DNA of 64,000 nucleotides. Source: Tersicoccus sp. Bi-70 (GTDB lineage Bacteria > Actinomycetota > Actinomycetes > Actinomycetales > Micrococcaceae). Positions 18,968 through 28,286 of this stretch are shown piece by piece; the stretch's first letter is position 1, and the number at the start of each line of letters is the position of its first letter. The notes below the pieces were generated by a model. The model did no database searches. It had not been told where the DNA came from and worked only from the letters and a program-made list of their open reading frames with translations. The stretch spans positions 496,001 through 560,000 of the forward strand of contig NZ_MIEU01000016.1 of the NCBI RefSeq assembly GCF_001968825.1, read 5' to 3'. The translations under genes were made by a program, and so were the position numbers.

Positions 18968-21097
18968 TCAGCGGGTCGGGGACCACACCGCCGTCATGCC
19001 GCCGGCCGGGACCGCGACCGTGCGCGAGCGCGCCGGGATGCCGGCGCCCACGAACCGCCCGTGGTCGTCGAACCGGGCGGCCACGGCCCGGCCGGAGCCG
19101 GGCACCGTCACCGAGCGGGTGGACGTCGCGGCGCTGATGAACAGCCGGAGCGTCCCGGCGGGACCGCTCAGGGTCACCGTGGAGACGAGCGGCTGCAGCA
19201 GGAGGGCGTCGAGCCGGCCCTCGCCCGTCGCGGTGGCCGTCACCGTGGTGTCGCCGGGGCGCAGGGTGGCCGGAAGGGCCCACGGGGCGAGGATGCCCGG
19301 CGCGGCGCTGACGCCCTGCGCGCCCGCGCCCCCGTTGGCGATGCTGCCGAGCAGCCGACCGCCACCGGTCCGCACCGTCAGCTGCCCGGCGGGACCCTCC
19401 CGCCGTTCGGCGACCGCATACACGCGGCGCTCCCCGCCGGTGCCGGAGGCCGCCGGGACCGGAATGGTGACCGATCCCCCAACACCCAGCCGCACCCAGG
19501 CCTTCCCGGACCAGTTGGCCTCCCCGGTCCACGGCGACGGCGGGACGACCACGGTGGCGGTTCCGCTCAGCGTGCCCGACTCGGCCTCGACCACCCGCAG
19601 CCCGTCGGTGCTGTGCGGACCGCCCAGGGACACCGCGAGCGCCTTGACGGCCGGATGGGCGTCGAGGGCGAGCATGGACAGCTGCGTGTGGATCACGGAC
19701 TCGGCGCCGCAGTTCCGGTTGAGCCGCCCGTCGGTCTCGATGCCGTCGACGCAGACGCCCGTGGACCGGTCGTACACCGGCACCCCGGCACGGTTGGCGC
19801 CGAAGTACCAGGCGCCGAAGGCGGCGGCGAGGACCGCCAGTCCGGGCGCCCGGCTGCGGTCGGCGGTGGCCAGCAGGGAGGCGATCCGCGAGTCGACGCC
19901 GTAGGCGATCTGCGCCTCGGCGGGCACGGGGCTCCAGGCGTTGTCCGCACCGCCGGCCGCGAGCAGCTGGGCGGTGAAGCCGGCGCCGTCGGCCACGGCC
20001 GTCGCCAGCAGGTCGGACCGGTGCAGGGCCGTCGACGCGCGCGCCAGGGCCGCGGGCGCCATCCCGCCCCAGGCGTGCCACAGGCTGCGGGTGGTGACAC
20101 TCGGCAGGATCGCGCCGAACGGCCACTGTGCGCGGCCGCCGGCGGCCATGGCGGCGATGCCCTCGCTGTACCGGGCCAGACCACGGAACGCACGGGTGTC
20201 CGTGGGAGCGGCGGCCAGGTAGGCGCTCAACCCGAGGACCGCCTCCGCCGTCGCGTCCGCGCCCCCGGTGATCAGCCACGCCGGCACGCGGGCGCCGTCG
20301 GACACGTTCCAGGTGCCGTACCGGGCCAGCGACTGCCGTTCGAGGGCCCCGAGCGAGAGGTGCAACCGGTCCCGCAGGAAGGACGCGAACGCCGGATCGG
20401 CCGAGGCGAAAGCGGCGTATCCCTCACCGAGGGCCCACACGGTGCGCGCCACCCAGTAGGACTCCGCGGAGTCGGACGGGTCGGGCAGCTCGACCGGTTC
20501 CGCGCTCGGGGTCAGCGTCCCGTCGGCCTGCTGCCACAGCACGACGTTGCCCGCGTTCGGACCGGAGCTGGTCTGCAGGTAGGTCAGGGTGCGGAGCAGC
20601 TGCACGGCCCGGTCGCGGCTGGACGTGCGATGGTTCTGGCGCCAGTCCCGGACGTAGACGACGGCGGCACGGGAGATGTCGTCGGCGTTGAAGGCGCCCT
20701 GGCTCCAGTACCCGGTGACGGGGTCGATCGTGCCGCCGCCGACGCGCTCGAAGCTGCCGTCGTTCCTCCGGTTCGCGTAGGTCCACGGGGCCTGCCCGGT
20801 CGGCTGCTGCGCGATCCGCCACGTGGTGTGGCCGGGGACCGGACGCAACGGGACGCCCGCGAGGAGGAAGTCCAGGTGGGCGAGGTTGGTCAGCGGTCCC
20901 GGTGCGGCCAGCACGGCGCCGGGGATCACCGGAGCGGCGGAGGAGGCGGGTGCGGCCGTGGCCGCCCCCGTCGGCAGCACCAGGAGGAGGCAGACGAGCG
21001 GTGCGAGCAGGCGCATCAGCCGGGAGCGGAGGAAGGGGCGGGACGGACGGGATCGGGTGGACGGACGGGACCAGGAACCGGAAGGGGCAGGGCGCAT
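18968..21097 (-). CDS. Secreted glycosidase-like protein, family not identified
   Basis: 709 residues, last gene of the sugar operon. The N-terminus is Arg/Ser-rich followed by a hydrophobic core at about 28-48 (LLAPLVCLLLVLPTGAATAAP) and a signal-peptidase-like site, so it is exported. The mature first half has repeated helical, aromatic-rich stretches (TGYWSQGAFNADDISRAAVVY, SYWVARTVWALGEGY, WHAWGGMAP) like an alpha/alpha-barrel glycoside hydrolase; the last 250 residues are beta-rich, like an accessory or carbohydrate-binding domain. Start ATG 21097 has AGAGG eight bases upstream; an in-frame ATG at 21016 lacks one. Its place next to GH130 suggests action on beta-mannose-type oligosaccharides outside the cell; this is inference. 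Confidence 0.6.
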   Translation of the reverse strand: MRPAPSGSWSRPSTRSRPSRPFLRSRLMRLLAPLVCLLLVLPTGAATAAPASSAAPVIPGAVLAAPGPLTNLAHLDFLLAGVPLRPVPGHTTWRIAQQPTGQAPWTYANRRNDGSFERVGGGTIDPVTGYWSQGAFNADDISRAAVVYVRDWRQNHRTSSRDRAVQLLRTLTYLQTSSGPNAGNVVLWQQADGTLTPSAEPVELPDPSDSAESYWVARTVWALGEGYAAFASADPAFASFLRDRLHLSLGALERQSLARYGTWNVSDGARVPAWLITGGADATAEAVLGLSAYLAAAPTDTRAFRGLARYSEGIAAMAAGGRAQWPFGAILPSVTTRSLWHAWGGMAPAALARASTALHRSDLLATAVADGAGFTAQLLAAGGADNAWSPVPAEAQIAYGVDSRIASLLATADRSRAPGLAVLAAAFGAWYFGANRAGVPVYDRSTGVCVDGIETDGRLNRNCGAESVIHTQLSMLALDAHPAVKALAVSLGGPHSTDGLRVVEAESGTLSGTATVVVPPSPWTGEANWSGKAWVRLGVGGSVTIPVPAASGTGGERRVYAVAERREGPAGQLTVRTGGGRLLGSIANGGAGAQGVSAAPGILAPWALPATLRPGDTTVTATATGEGRLDALLLQPLVSTVTLSGPAGTLRLFISAATSTRSVTVPGSGRAVAARFDDHGRFVGAGIPARSRTVAVPAGGMTAVWSPTR

Positions 21098-21218
21098 CGC
21101 GGGAACCTCTCGGGCAGCCCGGCGGAGCCGGGAGGAAGGGGCCGAGATCGGCCGGGACCGGACCGGACATGCCGGGCCGGGTCGGCCGGATCGGTGACAG
21201 GGGACCCGGGTCGGGTCG

Positions 21219-22328
21219 TCAGACCGTGGGCGCGGGCGCCGTGCGGTCGAGTCGGGCGACACCGATGCGGGCGTCGGCCATGCCGTAGAACACGTAGGGC
21301 GTGCCGTCGATCTCCTCGATCGCGGTCGGGAAGACGACGTTCGGCACGGTGCCGGACCGCTCGTCGTCGGTGTCGGGCGTGAGCAGCGGCTCGCTCGTGC
21401 GGGCCAGCACGCGGGACGGGTCCTCCGGGTCGAGGATCATCGCCCCGGCGGCGTACCGCACCCCCTGCTGCGGGGTGAACGCGGACCCGTCGATGTGCCC
21501 GGAGACCCCGTGGTGCAGCAGCAGCCATCCCTCGGGGACACGGATCGGGGCGGGTCCGGCCCCGACCTTCAGGCTCTCCCACGGGTACTGGCTCATCGCC
21601 ACCAGCTGGTGCTGGCCGAGCCGGACCAGGTGGCGTGGATCCCGCTCCACCTCCTCGACCGGGACGTAGGAGATCCAGATGCCCGGCCGGGGATCGGTGA
21701 CCCCGGCCGGCAGGTGCTCCCCCTCGCCGTCGCGGATCCAGCCGAGGTCCCACATCGGCCGGTGCAGCAGCGCGAAGGAGAGCACGCCGTCCGGCGCGGG
21801 CACCGGTTCGGGGAAGAACACGGCGTCCTTGTTGGGGAACAGGTTCAGGTCCGTGTCCAGATCGGCCTGGTAGTCCAGCAGCAGGGGGCCGAGTCGCTCC
21901 CAGTGCCGCAGGTCCTCCGAGACGGCGAGCGCGAGTCGCGGCCCCAGTGGCCCATACGCGACGTAGGTCATCACGTGCCGGCCGAGCGCCGGGATCCAGG
22001 TGACGCGCGGGTCCTCGGTGCCCGCGTTGGCCAGGCCGCGTTCCCACCCGGCGTCGGGCGCGAGGACCACACCCTCGCGCCGCACCCCGGTGGGGACCCC
22101 GTCGGTCAGCACGACCTCCGCCAGCCCCACCCGGGAGACGTTGCCCGCCGCGACGAGCCGGGGCAGCAGGTAGAGCCGGCCGTCCGGGTCCCGCCCGCTG
22201 GCCGGGTTCAGCACGCCCTCGGCCTCGAGCGGGTTGCCGGCCTCGGGCACCATCACGGTGCCGCAGCGCACGAGGGTGAAGGGCACGTCCGTGCTCACGG
22301 GCCGGCCGGCGTGATCGATCGCGGTCAT
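21219..22328 (-). CDS. Glycoside hydrolase family 130 protein (beta-mannoside phosphorylase type)
   Basis: Cytoplasmic 369-residue five-bladed propeller enzyme. GH130 members phosphorolyse or hydrolyse beta-mannosides, mostly beta-1,4 or beta-1,2 linked. Family signatures are NPASGRDPDGRLYLLPR near residue 41, AGTEDPRV near 104 with the conserved acidic residue, the basic/aromatic GISGH-like VSGHIDGSA near 250 and the C-terminal VVFPTAIEEIDGTPYVFYG. It lies four bases downstream of the permease gene, so it is cotranscribed with the importer. Phosphorylase versus hydrolase cannot be decided without checking the phosphate-binding basic residues by alignment. Confidence 0.85.
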   Translation of the reverse strand: MTAIDHAGRPVSTDVPFTLVRCGTVMVPEAGNPLEAEGVLNPASGRDPDGRLYLLPRLVAAGNVSRVGLAEVVLTDGVPTGVRREGVVLAPDAGWERGLANAGTEDPRVTWIPALGRHVMTYVAYGPLGPRLALAVSEDLRHWERLGPLLLDYQADLDTDLNLFPNKDAVFFPEPVPAPDGVLSFALLHRPMWDLGWIRDGEGEHLPAGVTDPRPGIWISYVPVEEVERDPRHLVRLGQHQLVAMSQYPWESLKVGAGPAPIRVPEGWLLLHHGVSGHIDGSAFTPQQGVRYAAGAMILDPEDPSRVLARTSEPLLTPDTDDERSGTVPNVVFPTAIEEIDGTPYVFYGMADARIGVARLDRTAPAPTV

Positions 22329-22332
22329 GACC

Positions 22333-23277
22333 TCACCCCTTCACGCTCGAGCCGATGTCGGTCGAGACGAAGTAGCGCTGGAAGACGACGAACAGCGCGA
22401 TGGCCGGGGCGGCCAGCACGCAGGCCCCGGCGAGGATCGCCCCGAACGGGTTGGCCGTCGCCGAGGAGATGTTGGAGATGTAGTTCGCCAGCGACACCGC
22501 GAGCGGCTGCATCGACGCGTCCTTGGTCACGAGGAAGGGCCACAGGAACTCGTTCCAGGGGCCGATGAAGGTGACCAGGATGGCGGTGACCAGGGCCGGC
22601 CGGACCATCGGCAGGGCGATGGTCCACAGGATCCGCAGCTCCCCCGCGCCGTCCATCCGCGCCGCCTCGAACAGCGAGGAGGGCAGCTGGAGGAAGTACT
22701 GGCGGAAGATGAACACCGCGGTGGAGTTGATGGCGAACGGCGCGATCATGCCGACATAGGTGTCGCCGAGCCGGTAGTCCCGCACGATCATCACGTACAG
22801 CGGAATGAGGAGGAGCTGGAACGGGATCATCTGGACGAACAGCATCATGCCGAACACGAAGCCGCGGCCGCGGAACCGGATCAGGGCGAGCGCGTATCCG
22901 GCGAGGACGCCGAAGATCACGGTGCACAGAATCACCCCGCCCGTGAAGATCCCCGAGTTCACGACGCCGTGGAGCAGGTCGATGGACCCGTTGATGGCGC
23001 CGTAGTTCTCGCCCGTCAGGTTCGACGGGTCGGGGAACGCGCCGCCGACGGACGTGTCCGGATCCCGCTGCAGGGAGCCGACCACCATGTAGTAGAAGGG
23101 GAACAGGAAGACGACGGCGCCGAGGGCCAGCACCACGACGCTGCCGGGCCGCAGGCCACCGGCCCCGGATCGTTGCCCCGCCGCGGTGCGGCCGGTGGTG
23201 TCGCCGTCACCGTCGCCGAGGGTCCCGTCGCCCGGCGGCGGGACGGGCCCGGCCACCGGTTGCTGCTGGATGCTCAT
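22333..23277 (-). CDS. Carbohydrate ABC transporter permease, MalG type
   Basis: 314-residue inner-membrane permease (CUT1 family). A Gly/Pro/Thr-rich cytoplasmic N-terminus of about 50 residues precedes six membrane segments. The EAA loop that docks on the ATPase is visible as EAARMDGAGELRILWTIALPMVRPAL. The ATG at 23277 overlaps the stop of the other permease as ATGA. No ATPase gene is in the operon; CUT1 importers in actinobacteria commonly share a multitask ATPase (MsiK type) encoded elsewhere. Confidence 0.93.
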   Translation of the reverse strand: MSIQQQPVAGPVPPPGDGTLGDGDGDTTGRTAAGQRSGAGGLRPGSVVVLALGAVVFLFPFYYMVVGSLQRDPDTSVGGAFPDPSNLTGENYGAINGSIDLLHGVVNSGIFTGGVILCTVIFGVLAGYALALIRFRGRGFVFGMMLFVQMIPFQLLLIPLYVMIVRDYRLGDTYVGMIAPFAINSTAVFIFRQYFLQLPSSLFEAARMDGAGELRILWTIALPMVRPALVTAILVTFIGPWNEFLWPFLVTKDASMQPLAVSLANYISNISSATANPFGAILAGACVLAAPAIALFVVFQRYFVSTDIGSSVKG

Positions 23278-24284
23278 GACTCCTCCTCACGGCCGAGGAA
23301 CCGGCGCTGGATCAGGGCGAGCACGAGCACGCCGAGGACGAGGACGACGCCGAGGGCGGCCGCCACGTCGGGCCGCTGCTGCAGGATGCCCTTCTGGTAG
23401 ATGATGAACACCGGCGACGACGACGCCCCGTCCGGCCCGCCGCCGCCCGTGAGGAGGTAGGGCTCGGTGAACAGGTTGGCCCCGGCGATCGTCGCCAGCA
23501 GGGTGACCAGGAACGTCGCCGGCCGGACCCCGGGCACCGTCACGTGCCGGAACTGGCCCCAGCGGGACGCCCCGTCGACGGCCGCCGACTCGTACAGCTC
23601 CCCCGGGATGTTCTGCAGGGCGGCGAGGTAGAGCAGGATGAAGAAGCCCAGCTGCTTCCACGTCACGTACAGGGCGACCGTCGGCATCGCCAGCCACGAG
23701 TTGACCAGCCAGCTCGGGTCCGGCGCGAGCGGGCCGAGCAGCCGGTTGACCAGGCCGTCCTGCTGGAACAGGAACAGCCAGACGCCGACGACGGCGACGG
23801 ACGCGGTCACGTACGGCACGTAGAAGGCGACCCGGAAGAACGTGCGCATCCGCACCACCCGGTTCAGGGCGTTGGCGAGCACGAGCGACAGGATCACGGT
23901 CAACGGGACGTTGATGACGAGGAAGACGGCGATGTTCGCGAACGACCGCAGCACCGCCGGGTCGCTCATCGCGGTCACGTAATTCTGCAGCCCCACGAAG
24001 GGCCGGGGCACCGAGACGCCCGGCGCGGTGAAGAAGAACTTGTGGAACGAGATGTACACCGCGTAGCCGAGCGGATAGGCGAACACCGCGAGCAGGAACA
24101 CCACGTACGGCGCGCTGAACAGCCAGCCGGCCAGCTGCCGCCGCAGGGGGTGCGCCGTGCTCCCGACGAAGGGCCGCGGCCGTCGCAGGCGCCCGCCCGG
24201 TGAGCCCTTCCCCGGCGCTTTCTTCCTCGTACCTCTCCCCGGCGCCTTCTTCCCCGGGGTGCCCGGAGCCGTCACCGTCGCCAC
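23274..24284 (-). CDS. Carbohydrate ABC transporter permease, MalF type
   Basis: 336-residue CUT1 permease. The first 45 residues are strongly basic, with two near-copies of a GKKAPG-type motif, then six membrane segments (first at about 53-75, YVVFLLAVFAYPLGYAVYISFHKF). The EAA loop is ESAAVDGASRWGQFRHVTVPGVRPATF. Start is the GTG at 24284, two bases after the stop of the binding-protein gene; the gene overlaps the second permease by four bases. Confidence 0.92.
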   Translation of the reverse strand: MATVTAPGTPGKKAPGRGTRKKAPGKGSPGGRLRRPRPFVGSTAHPLRRQLAGWLFSAPYVVFLLAVFAYPLGYAVYISFHKFFFTAPGVSVPRPFVGLQNYVTAMSDPAVLRSFANIAVFLVINVPLTVILSLVLANALNRVVRMRTFFRVAFYVPYVTASVAVVGVWLFLFQQDGLVNRLLGPLAPDPSWLVNSWLAMPTVALYVTWKQLGFFILLYLAALQNIPGELYESAAVDGASRWGQFRHVTVPGVRPATFLVTLLATIAGANLFTEPYLLTGGGGPDGASSSPVFIIYQKGILQQRPDVAAALGVVLVLGVLVLALIQRRFLGREEES

Positions 24285-24286
24285 GG

Positions 24287-25612
24287 TCAGCTGCCGGCGA
24301 GCTGGTTGATCTTGTCGGATGCGCCCTTGACGGCGTCGTCCACGCTCTGGTTGCCGAAGATCACCGACTTGCTCCACGCGTCGCGGAAGGTCTGCCAGAT
24401 CTCGACGGCGTTGGTGACGTTGGGGACCTCGACGGTGCGGGTCGCCTCGTCGGCGAACTGCTTGTAGGCCGGGTGCTTGGTGAAGTAGTCGGCGTAGTCC
24501 GTGGTCAGCGTCTTGCGCATCGGCATCTGCCCGGTCATCTCCAGCAGCTTGCCGTCCTGCTCCTTGCTGGTGGCGAACTTGATCACGTCCCACGCGGTGC
24601 CGGGGTTCTTGCAGGCGCTGTAGACGGCCATGTTCTTGGCGTCCGAGAACGTGTAGGTCGAGTCCTTCGCCGTCGAACCCGGCACGGGCACGGTGCCCCA
24701 CTTGACCTTGCTGCCGTAGAAGTCGATCGCCCAGGGCCCGGACATCGCCATCGCGGCCTTGCCGTCGGCGAAGGAGTCGCCCTTGTACGCCTCCCTGGAG
24801 GACAGGCCCTCCTGGTACATGGTCCGCCAGAAGGTCGCGACGTCCTTGCCCTCGGTCGAGTCGAAGGTCGCCTTCCCGTCCTTGACCAGCTGCTGGCCGT
24901 CGGTGGCCGCCGCGTAGAACGGGTAGAAGTCGAACCAGGACTGGAAGAAGTCGCTCGCCGGGGAAGGCCAGATCGCCGTCTTCGCCGCGCCGGACTTGAC
25001 CACCTTCCGCGCGGCCGCGAGCACCTCGTCGCGCGTGGCCAGCGGCGGCTTGTCCGCGTCGATGCCCGCCTTGGTGAAGATGTCCTTGTTGTAGAAGAGC
25101 ACGACGGGGTTGGACTTCCAGGGCACCTGGTAGAACTTGCCGTCCGAGGACGTGTACTGGCTCGCGATGTCGCCCGTGCGGTCCTTGATGTACTGGGCGC
25201 CGTCCGGGAACGAGTCCACGGCCACCAGACCGCCCTGCTGCTGGAACTGCGGGACCGCGACGGGTGCGGTGTTGAGCACGATGCACGGGGCGTTGCCCGC
25301 GGTGATCGCCGCGCCGATCACCTCCTCCGAGCTCTTGCCGGCCGGGATCTCCTGCGCGGTGATCTTCTGGTCCTCGTGGGCGGCGTTCCAGGCGGCGACC
25401 ATCTGCTTGCCCCACTTCACCTCCGCCGCGTTGTTGGAGTACCAGATGGTGATGGGGCCCTTCGCGCTGGTGTCGCTGCCGCCGCCCGTCTGGCCGCCGC
25501 CCGACCCGCCGCAGCCGGCGAGCGTGGCGACGAGCCCGGTGACGGCCAGCCCGGCACCGAGCCGGGTGGCCAGCGGGTGCTTCATGACGGCCTTCTTCAG
25601 TGCTCTCTTCAT
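24287..25612 (-). CDS. Carbohydrate ABC transporter substrate-binding lipoprotein
   Basis: 441 residues, UgpB/MalE-like family. Signal: basic MKRALKKAVMKH, hydrophobic core, lipobox VATLAGC with Cys near residue 34, then a Gly/Ser linker. The mature protein opens PITIWYSNNAAEVKWGKQMVAAWNAAH, typical of family 1 binding proteins, and includes DGKFYQVPWKSNPVVLFYNKD and GKAAMAMSGPWAI. ATG 25612 has GAGG seven bases upstream. It is 8 bases downstream of lacI. Ligand unknown; the GH130 neighbour suggests a mannose-containing oligosaccharide. Confidence 0.93.
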   Translation of the reverse strand: MKRALKKAVMKHPLATRLGAGLAVTGLVATLAGCGGSGGGQTGGGSDTSAKGPITIWYSNNAAEVKWGKQMVAAWNAAHEDQKITAQEIPAGKSSEEVIGAAITAGNAPCIVLNTAPVAVPQFQQQGGLVAVDSFPDGAQYIKDRTGDIASQYTSSDGKFYQVPWKSNPVVLFYNKDIFTKAGIDADKPPLATRDEVLAAARKVVKSGAAKTAIWPSPASDFFQSWFDFYPFYAAATDGQQLVKDGKATFDSTEGKDVATFWRTMYQEGLSSREAYKGDSFADGKAAMAMSGPWAIDFYGSKVKWGTVPVPGSTAKDSTYTFSDAKNMAVYSACKNPGTAWDVIKFATSKEQDGKLLEMTGQMPMRKTLTTDYADYFTKHPAYKQFADEATRTVEVPNVTNAVEIWQTFRDAWSKSVIFGNQSVDDAVKGASDKINQLAGS

Positions 25613-25620
25613 GACGGTCC

Positions 25621-26700
25621 TCACTCTCGAACGGTGCTGGATGCGGATCGGTGACGTGTGGTGGTGCTGGACGCGGGACGACGGCGGGCCGGCGGCGGTG
25701 CGGTGGACCCGCGCACGACGAGGGCGGGCGGGGCCATGGTCACGTCCGGCAGGTGCGGGCCGTGCTCGATCGCGCGCAGCAGCACCCGCGCGGTCAGCTC
25801 CCCCCAGTGCACGGGCGAGGTGGCGACCGTCGTCAGTCCCGGGTTGAGGTGGCCGGCGATGGGCGCGTCGTCGTAGCCGACGACGGAGACGTCCCCGGGC
25901 ACGGACCGGCCGCCGGCGGCGATCGCGGACATGCCGGCGATCGCCATCACGTCGTTCGCGTACACCAGCGCCGTGGGCGGATCCGTCCGGGCGAGCAGCT
26001 CCTCGGTCCCCGCCACTCCGCTGCCGGCCCCGAAGTCGGTGAACGCGACCAGATCGGCGTCCAGACCGTGCTCCGTCATGGTGTCCCGCCAGGCGCGGAA
26101 CCGGCTGCGCCCGTGGATCAGGTCCTGCGGCCCCGCGACGTGCCCGATCCGACGGTGCCCGAGGCCGATCAGGTGCTCGACGGCGTTGCGCACCCCCGCG
26201 GTGTCGTCGACGAGGACGGCGGGAAAGGGCGAGTCGGTGTCCGGCCGGTTGAGGGTCACCACGGGCAGCCCGGTCTCCCGCAGCAGCGCGATCCGGTTGT
26301 CGGCGCACCGCAGGTCGCTGAGCACGAAGCCGTCGACCCGGCCGCCGTCGGCCAACCGCCGGTAGGCGCGTTCCTCGGCGCCCGGACGGGTGGCGACGGT
26401 GAGGACGAGAGTGACGTCCTCGTCCGCGAGCACCGTCTCCAGGCCGGCGATGAAGCCGGGGAAGAACGGGTCGGAACCGAGCAGGGCGGGATCCCGCGCG
26501 ATCACCAGACCGATCGCAAAGGCCCGGGAGGAGGAGAGGGAGCGCGCCTGCGCGTTGGGCTTGAACCCGAGTTCGCGGGCGTGGGCCAGGATGCGGGAGC
26601 GGGTCGCCTCGCTGACGCCGGGGCGGTTGTTCAGGGCGTAGGAGACCGCTCCCTTGCTCACGCCCGCCGCCCGTGCGACGTCGGCGATGGTCACGCCCAT
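25621..26700 (-). CDS. LacI-family transcriptional regulator of the oligosaccharide operon
   Basis: 359 residues. The N-terminal helix-turn-helix is VTIADVARAAGVSKGAVSYALNNRPGVSEATR (about 3-34), with the hinge helix region KPNAQARSLSS, followed by a periplasmic-binding-type sensor domain (FAIGLVIARDP onwards). A 30-residue Ser/Thr/Arg-rich tail follows the core. ATG 26700 has GGGGAG five bases upstream. It heads the operon and is followed by the binding protein gene after 8 bases; the palindrome 83 bases upstream is its likely binding site, implying autoregulation and control of all six genes. Confidence 0.93.
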   Translation of the reverse strand: MGVTIADVARAAGVSKGAVSYALNNRPGVSEATRSRILAHARELGFKPNAQARSLSSSRAFAIGLVIARDPALLGSDPFFPGFIAGLETVLADEDVTLVLTVATRPGAEERAYRRLADGGRVDGFVLSDLRCADNRIALLRETGLPVVTLNRPDTDSPFPAVLVDDTAGVRNAVEHLIGLGHRRIGHVAGPQDLIHGRSRFRAWRDTMTEHGLDADLVAFTDFGAGSGVAGTEELLARTDPPTALVYANDVMAIAGMSAIAAGGRSVPGDVSVVGYDDAPIAGHLNPGLTTVATSPVHWGELTARVLLRAIEHGPHLPDVTMAPPALVVRGSTAPPPARRRPASSTTTRHRSASSTVRE

Positions 26701-26782
26701 GTGCGCTCCCCGCTGGAGATCCGACTGCTGCCGGTCACTGTCCCGCTGGTGTCGGTTGCTGCCCCGCGGCGCAGTGATGTGG

Positions 26783-26804
26783 CTCACTTAACCGGTTCAG
26801 TGAG
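26783..26804. promoter_or_regulatory. LacI-type operator
   Basis: A 22-bp palindrome (CTCACTTAACCGGTTCAGTGAG) with 10 of 11 base pairs matched and the central CCGG typical of LacI/GalR-family sites. It lies 83 bases upstream of the lacI start and 112 bases upstream of the divergent DoxX gene, so it could affect both. Confidence 0.8.
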
Positions 26805-26915
26805 TCGGGTGTCAAGAGGCGCCATGAGCGGAGGGCCGCCGCGGACGTGGGTCGTTATGCTGGGGCAGGGGCCCGCGGGTTCCCACGACCACGTTCACGA
26901 GACCGGGAGACGGCC

Positions 26916-27323
26916 ATGAAACTGAGCAACATTCCGCTGCGACTGGCGACCGGCGCCTTCATCCTCAACTCGGGCATCGGCAAGCTGGACCTGGACGGCA
27001 ACTCCGCGGCCGGCCTGCAGGGCATGGCGGCCAACGCCATCCCCGAGCTGAAGGACATGAAGCCGGAGACCTTCGGCAAGTTCATCAGCTACTCGGAGAT
27101 CGCCGTCGGCGCTGCGCTGCTGTTCCCGGCTGTGCCGGCACGCCTGGCGGGCCTGGCCCTCGGCGCGTTCTCCGCCGGCATGCTCACCATGTACTTCCGC
27201 ACCGAGGGCATGACCCAGGCGGACGGCATCCGGCCGAGCCAGCAGGGCACCGCGGTGGCGAAGGACGTGTGGATGGCCGGCATCGCCGCGTCGCTGATCC
27301 TCGGCGGCAGCAAGCGCAAGTAA
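26916..27323 (+). CDS. DoxX-like small membrane protein
   Basis: 135 residues with three to four hydrophobic segments: IPLRLATGAFILNSGIGKL at the start, EIAVGAALLFPAVPARLAGLALGAFSAGMLTMYF in the middle, and a C-terminal segment VWMAGIAASLILGG before a basic end. The topology and the early RLATGAFILNSGIGKL stretch resemble the DoxX/DoxD-related family, whose members are linked in some bacteria to thiol stress or quinone metabolism. ATG 26916 has GGGAGA six bases upstream. It is alone, divergent from the LacI operon and closed by a terminator. Confidence 0.7.
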   Translation: MKLSNIPLRLATGAFILNSGIGKLDLDGNSAAGLQGMAANAIPELKDMKPETFGKFISYSEIAVGAALLFPAVPARLAGLALGAFSAGMLTMYFRTEGMTQADGIRPSQQGTAVAKDVWMAGIAASLILGGSKRK

Positions 27324-27347
27324 TCGCACCCGGGTACCACCCGGCAG

Positions 27348-27390
27348 TGACAGAGGTCCCGGCCGCCGCGATCAGCCGGGACCTCTGTCA
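27348..27390. terminator. Bidirectional terminator between the DoxX gene and purU
   Basis: TGACAGAGGTCCCGGC (27348-27363) pairs perfectly with its complement at 27375-27390: a 16-bp stem with an 11-base loop, 25 bases past the DoxX stop and 17 bases past the purU stop on the opposite strand. Confidence 0.85.
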
Positions 27391-27407
27391 TCAGTGGAGA
27401 CGTCCGC

Positions 27408-28286
27408 TCAGCGCAGGACGACGGTGCGCTGACCGCGCAGGACGACGCGCCGTTCGGCGTGCCACCGCACCGCCCGGGTGAGGGCGGCGACCTCCGCGTC
27501 ACGACCCACGGCCACCAGGTCCTCGGGGGCGTGCGTGTGGTCGACGTCGATCACCTGCTGGGCGATGATCGGCCCCTCGTCCAGCTCCGCGTTGACGTAG
27601 TGCGCGGTGGCGCCGACCATCTTGACGCCCCGCTCCCACGCCTGGTGATACGGCTTGGCCCCCTTGAACGAGGGCAGGAACGAGTGGTGGATGTTGATGC
27701 AGCGTCCGCTCAGGGCCGCCGAGAGGTCGTCGCTGAGTACCTGCATGTAGCGGGCCAGCACCACGAGCTCGGCGTCGAACCGGTCCACCAGGTCCAGCAG
27801 CCGCGCCTCCGCCGCGGGCTTCGTCGCGGCCGTGACCGGGACGTGGAAGAACGGGATGGAGTGCCAGCCCACGAGGCCGGCATGGTCCTCGTGGTTGGAG
27901 ACGACGGCGACGATCTCGATCGGCAGTTCCCCGTTGCGGGTGCGGTAGAGCAGGTCGTTGAGGCAGTGCCCGAACCGCGAGACCATGATCAGCACCCGGG
28001 TCCGCGTCCCCTTCGGCACGAGCGTCCAGGTCATCCCGTACTCGTCGGCGATCGGCGCGAAGTCCTCCTGCAGGCGGGCCAGCTCCGGCACCGCATCGTT
28101 CTCTCCGGCATTCGCCGGGCCCGCCACCTCGAGCCGCAGGCAGAAGTGCCCGTCGCGCCGGTCGTCGAACTGCTTGCTGTCGACGATGTCGCAGCCGTGC
28201 TCGAGCAGGAAGCCGGTGACCGCGTGGACGATGCCGAGCCGCTCGGGGCAGTCCAGCGTCAGCACGTACTCCACCGGCGTCAGCAC
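27408..28286 (-). CDS. purU: Formyltetrahydrofolate deformylase PurU
   Basis: Hydrolyses 10-formyl-THF to formate and free THF. 292 residues: an N-terminal ACT domain (about 5-85, [21 protein letters not shown]) and a formyltransferase-like domain with [20 protein letters not shown] and [15 protein letters not shown]. It is the last gene of the glyA-sox operon, where demethylation of sarcosine loads C1 units on THF; PurU frees the carrier. Start GTG 28286 overlaps the sdaA stop by seven bases; a second in-frame GTG lies four codons on. Confidence 0.95.
   Translation of the reverse strand: MLTPVEYVLTLDCPERLGIVHAVTGFLLEHGCDIVDSKQFDDRRDGHFCLRLEVAGPANAGENDAVPELARLQEDFAPIADEYGMTWTLVPKGTRTRVLIMVSRFGHCLNDLLYRTRNGELPIEIVAVVSNHEDHAGLVGWHSIPFFHVPVTAATKPAAEARLLDLVDRFDAELVVLARYMQVLSDDLSAALSGRCINIHHSFLPSFKGAKPYHQAWERGVKMVGATAHYVNAELDEGPIIAQQVIDVDHTHAPEDLVAVGRDAEVAALTRAVRWHAERRVVLRGQRTVVLR

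Noticed and set aside
24150-24284. Lys/Pro/Gly-rich N-terminus of the MalF-type permease as a separate small gene
   Set aside because: It is in frame with the permease and starts at the coupled GTG; such basic N-terminal tails are common in actinobacterial permeases.
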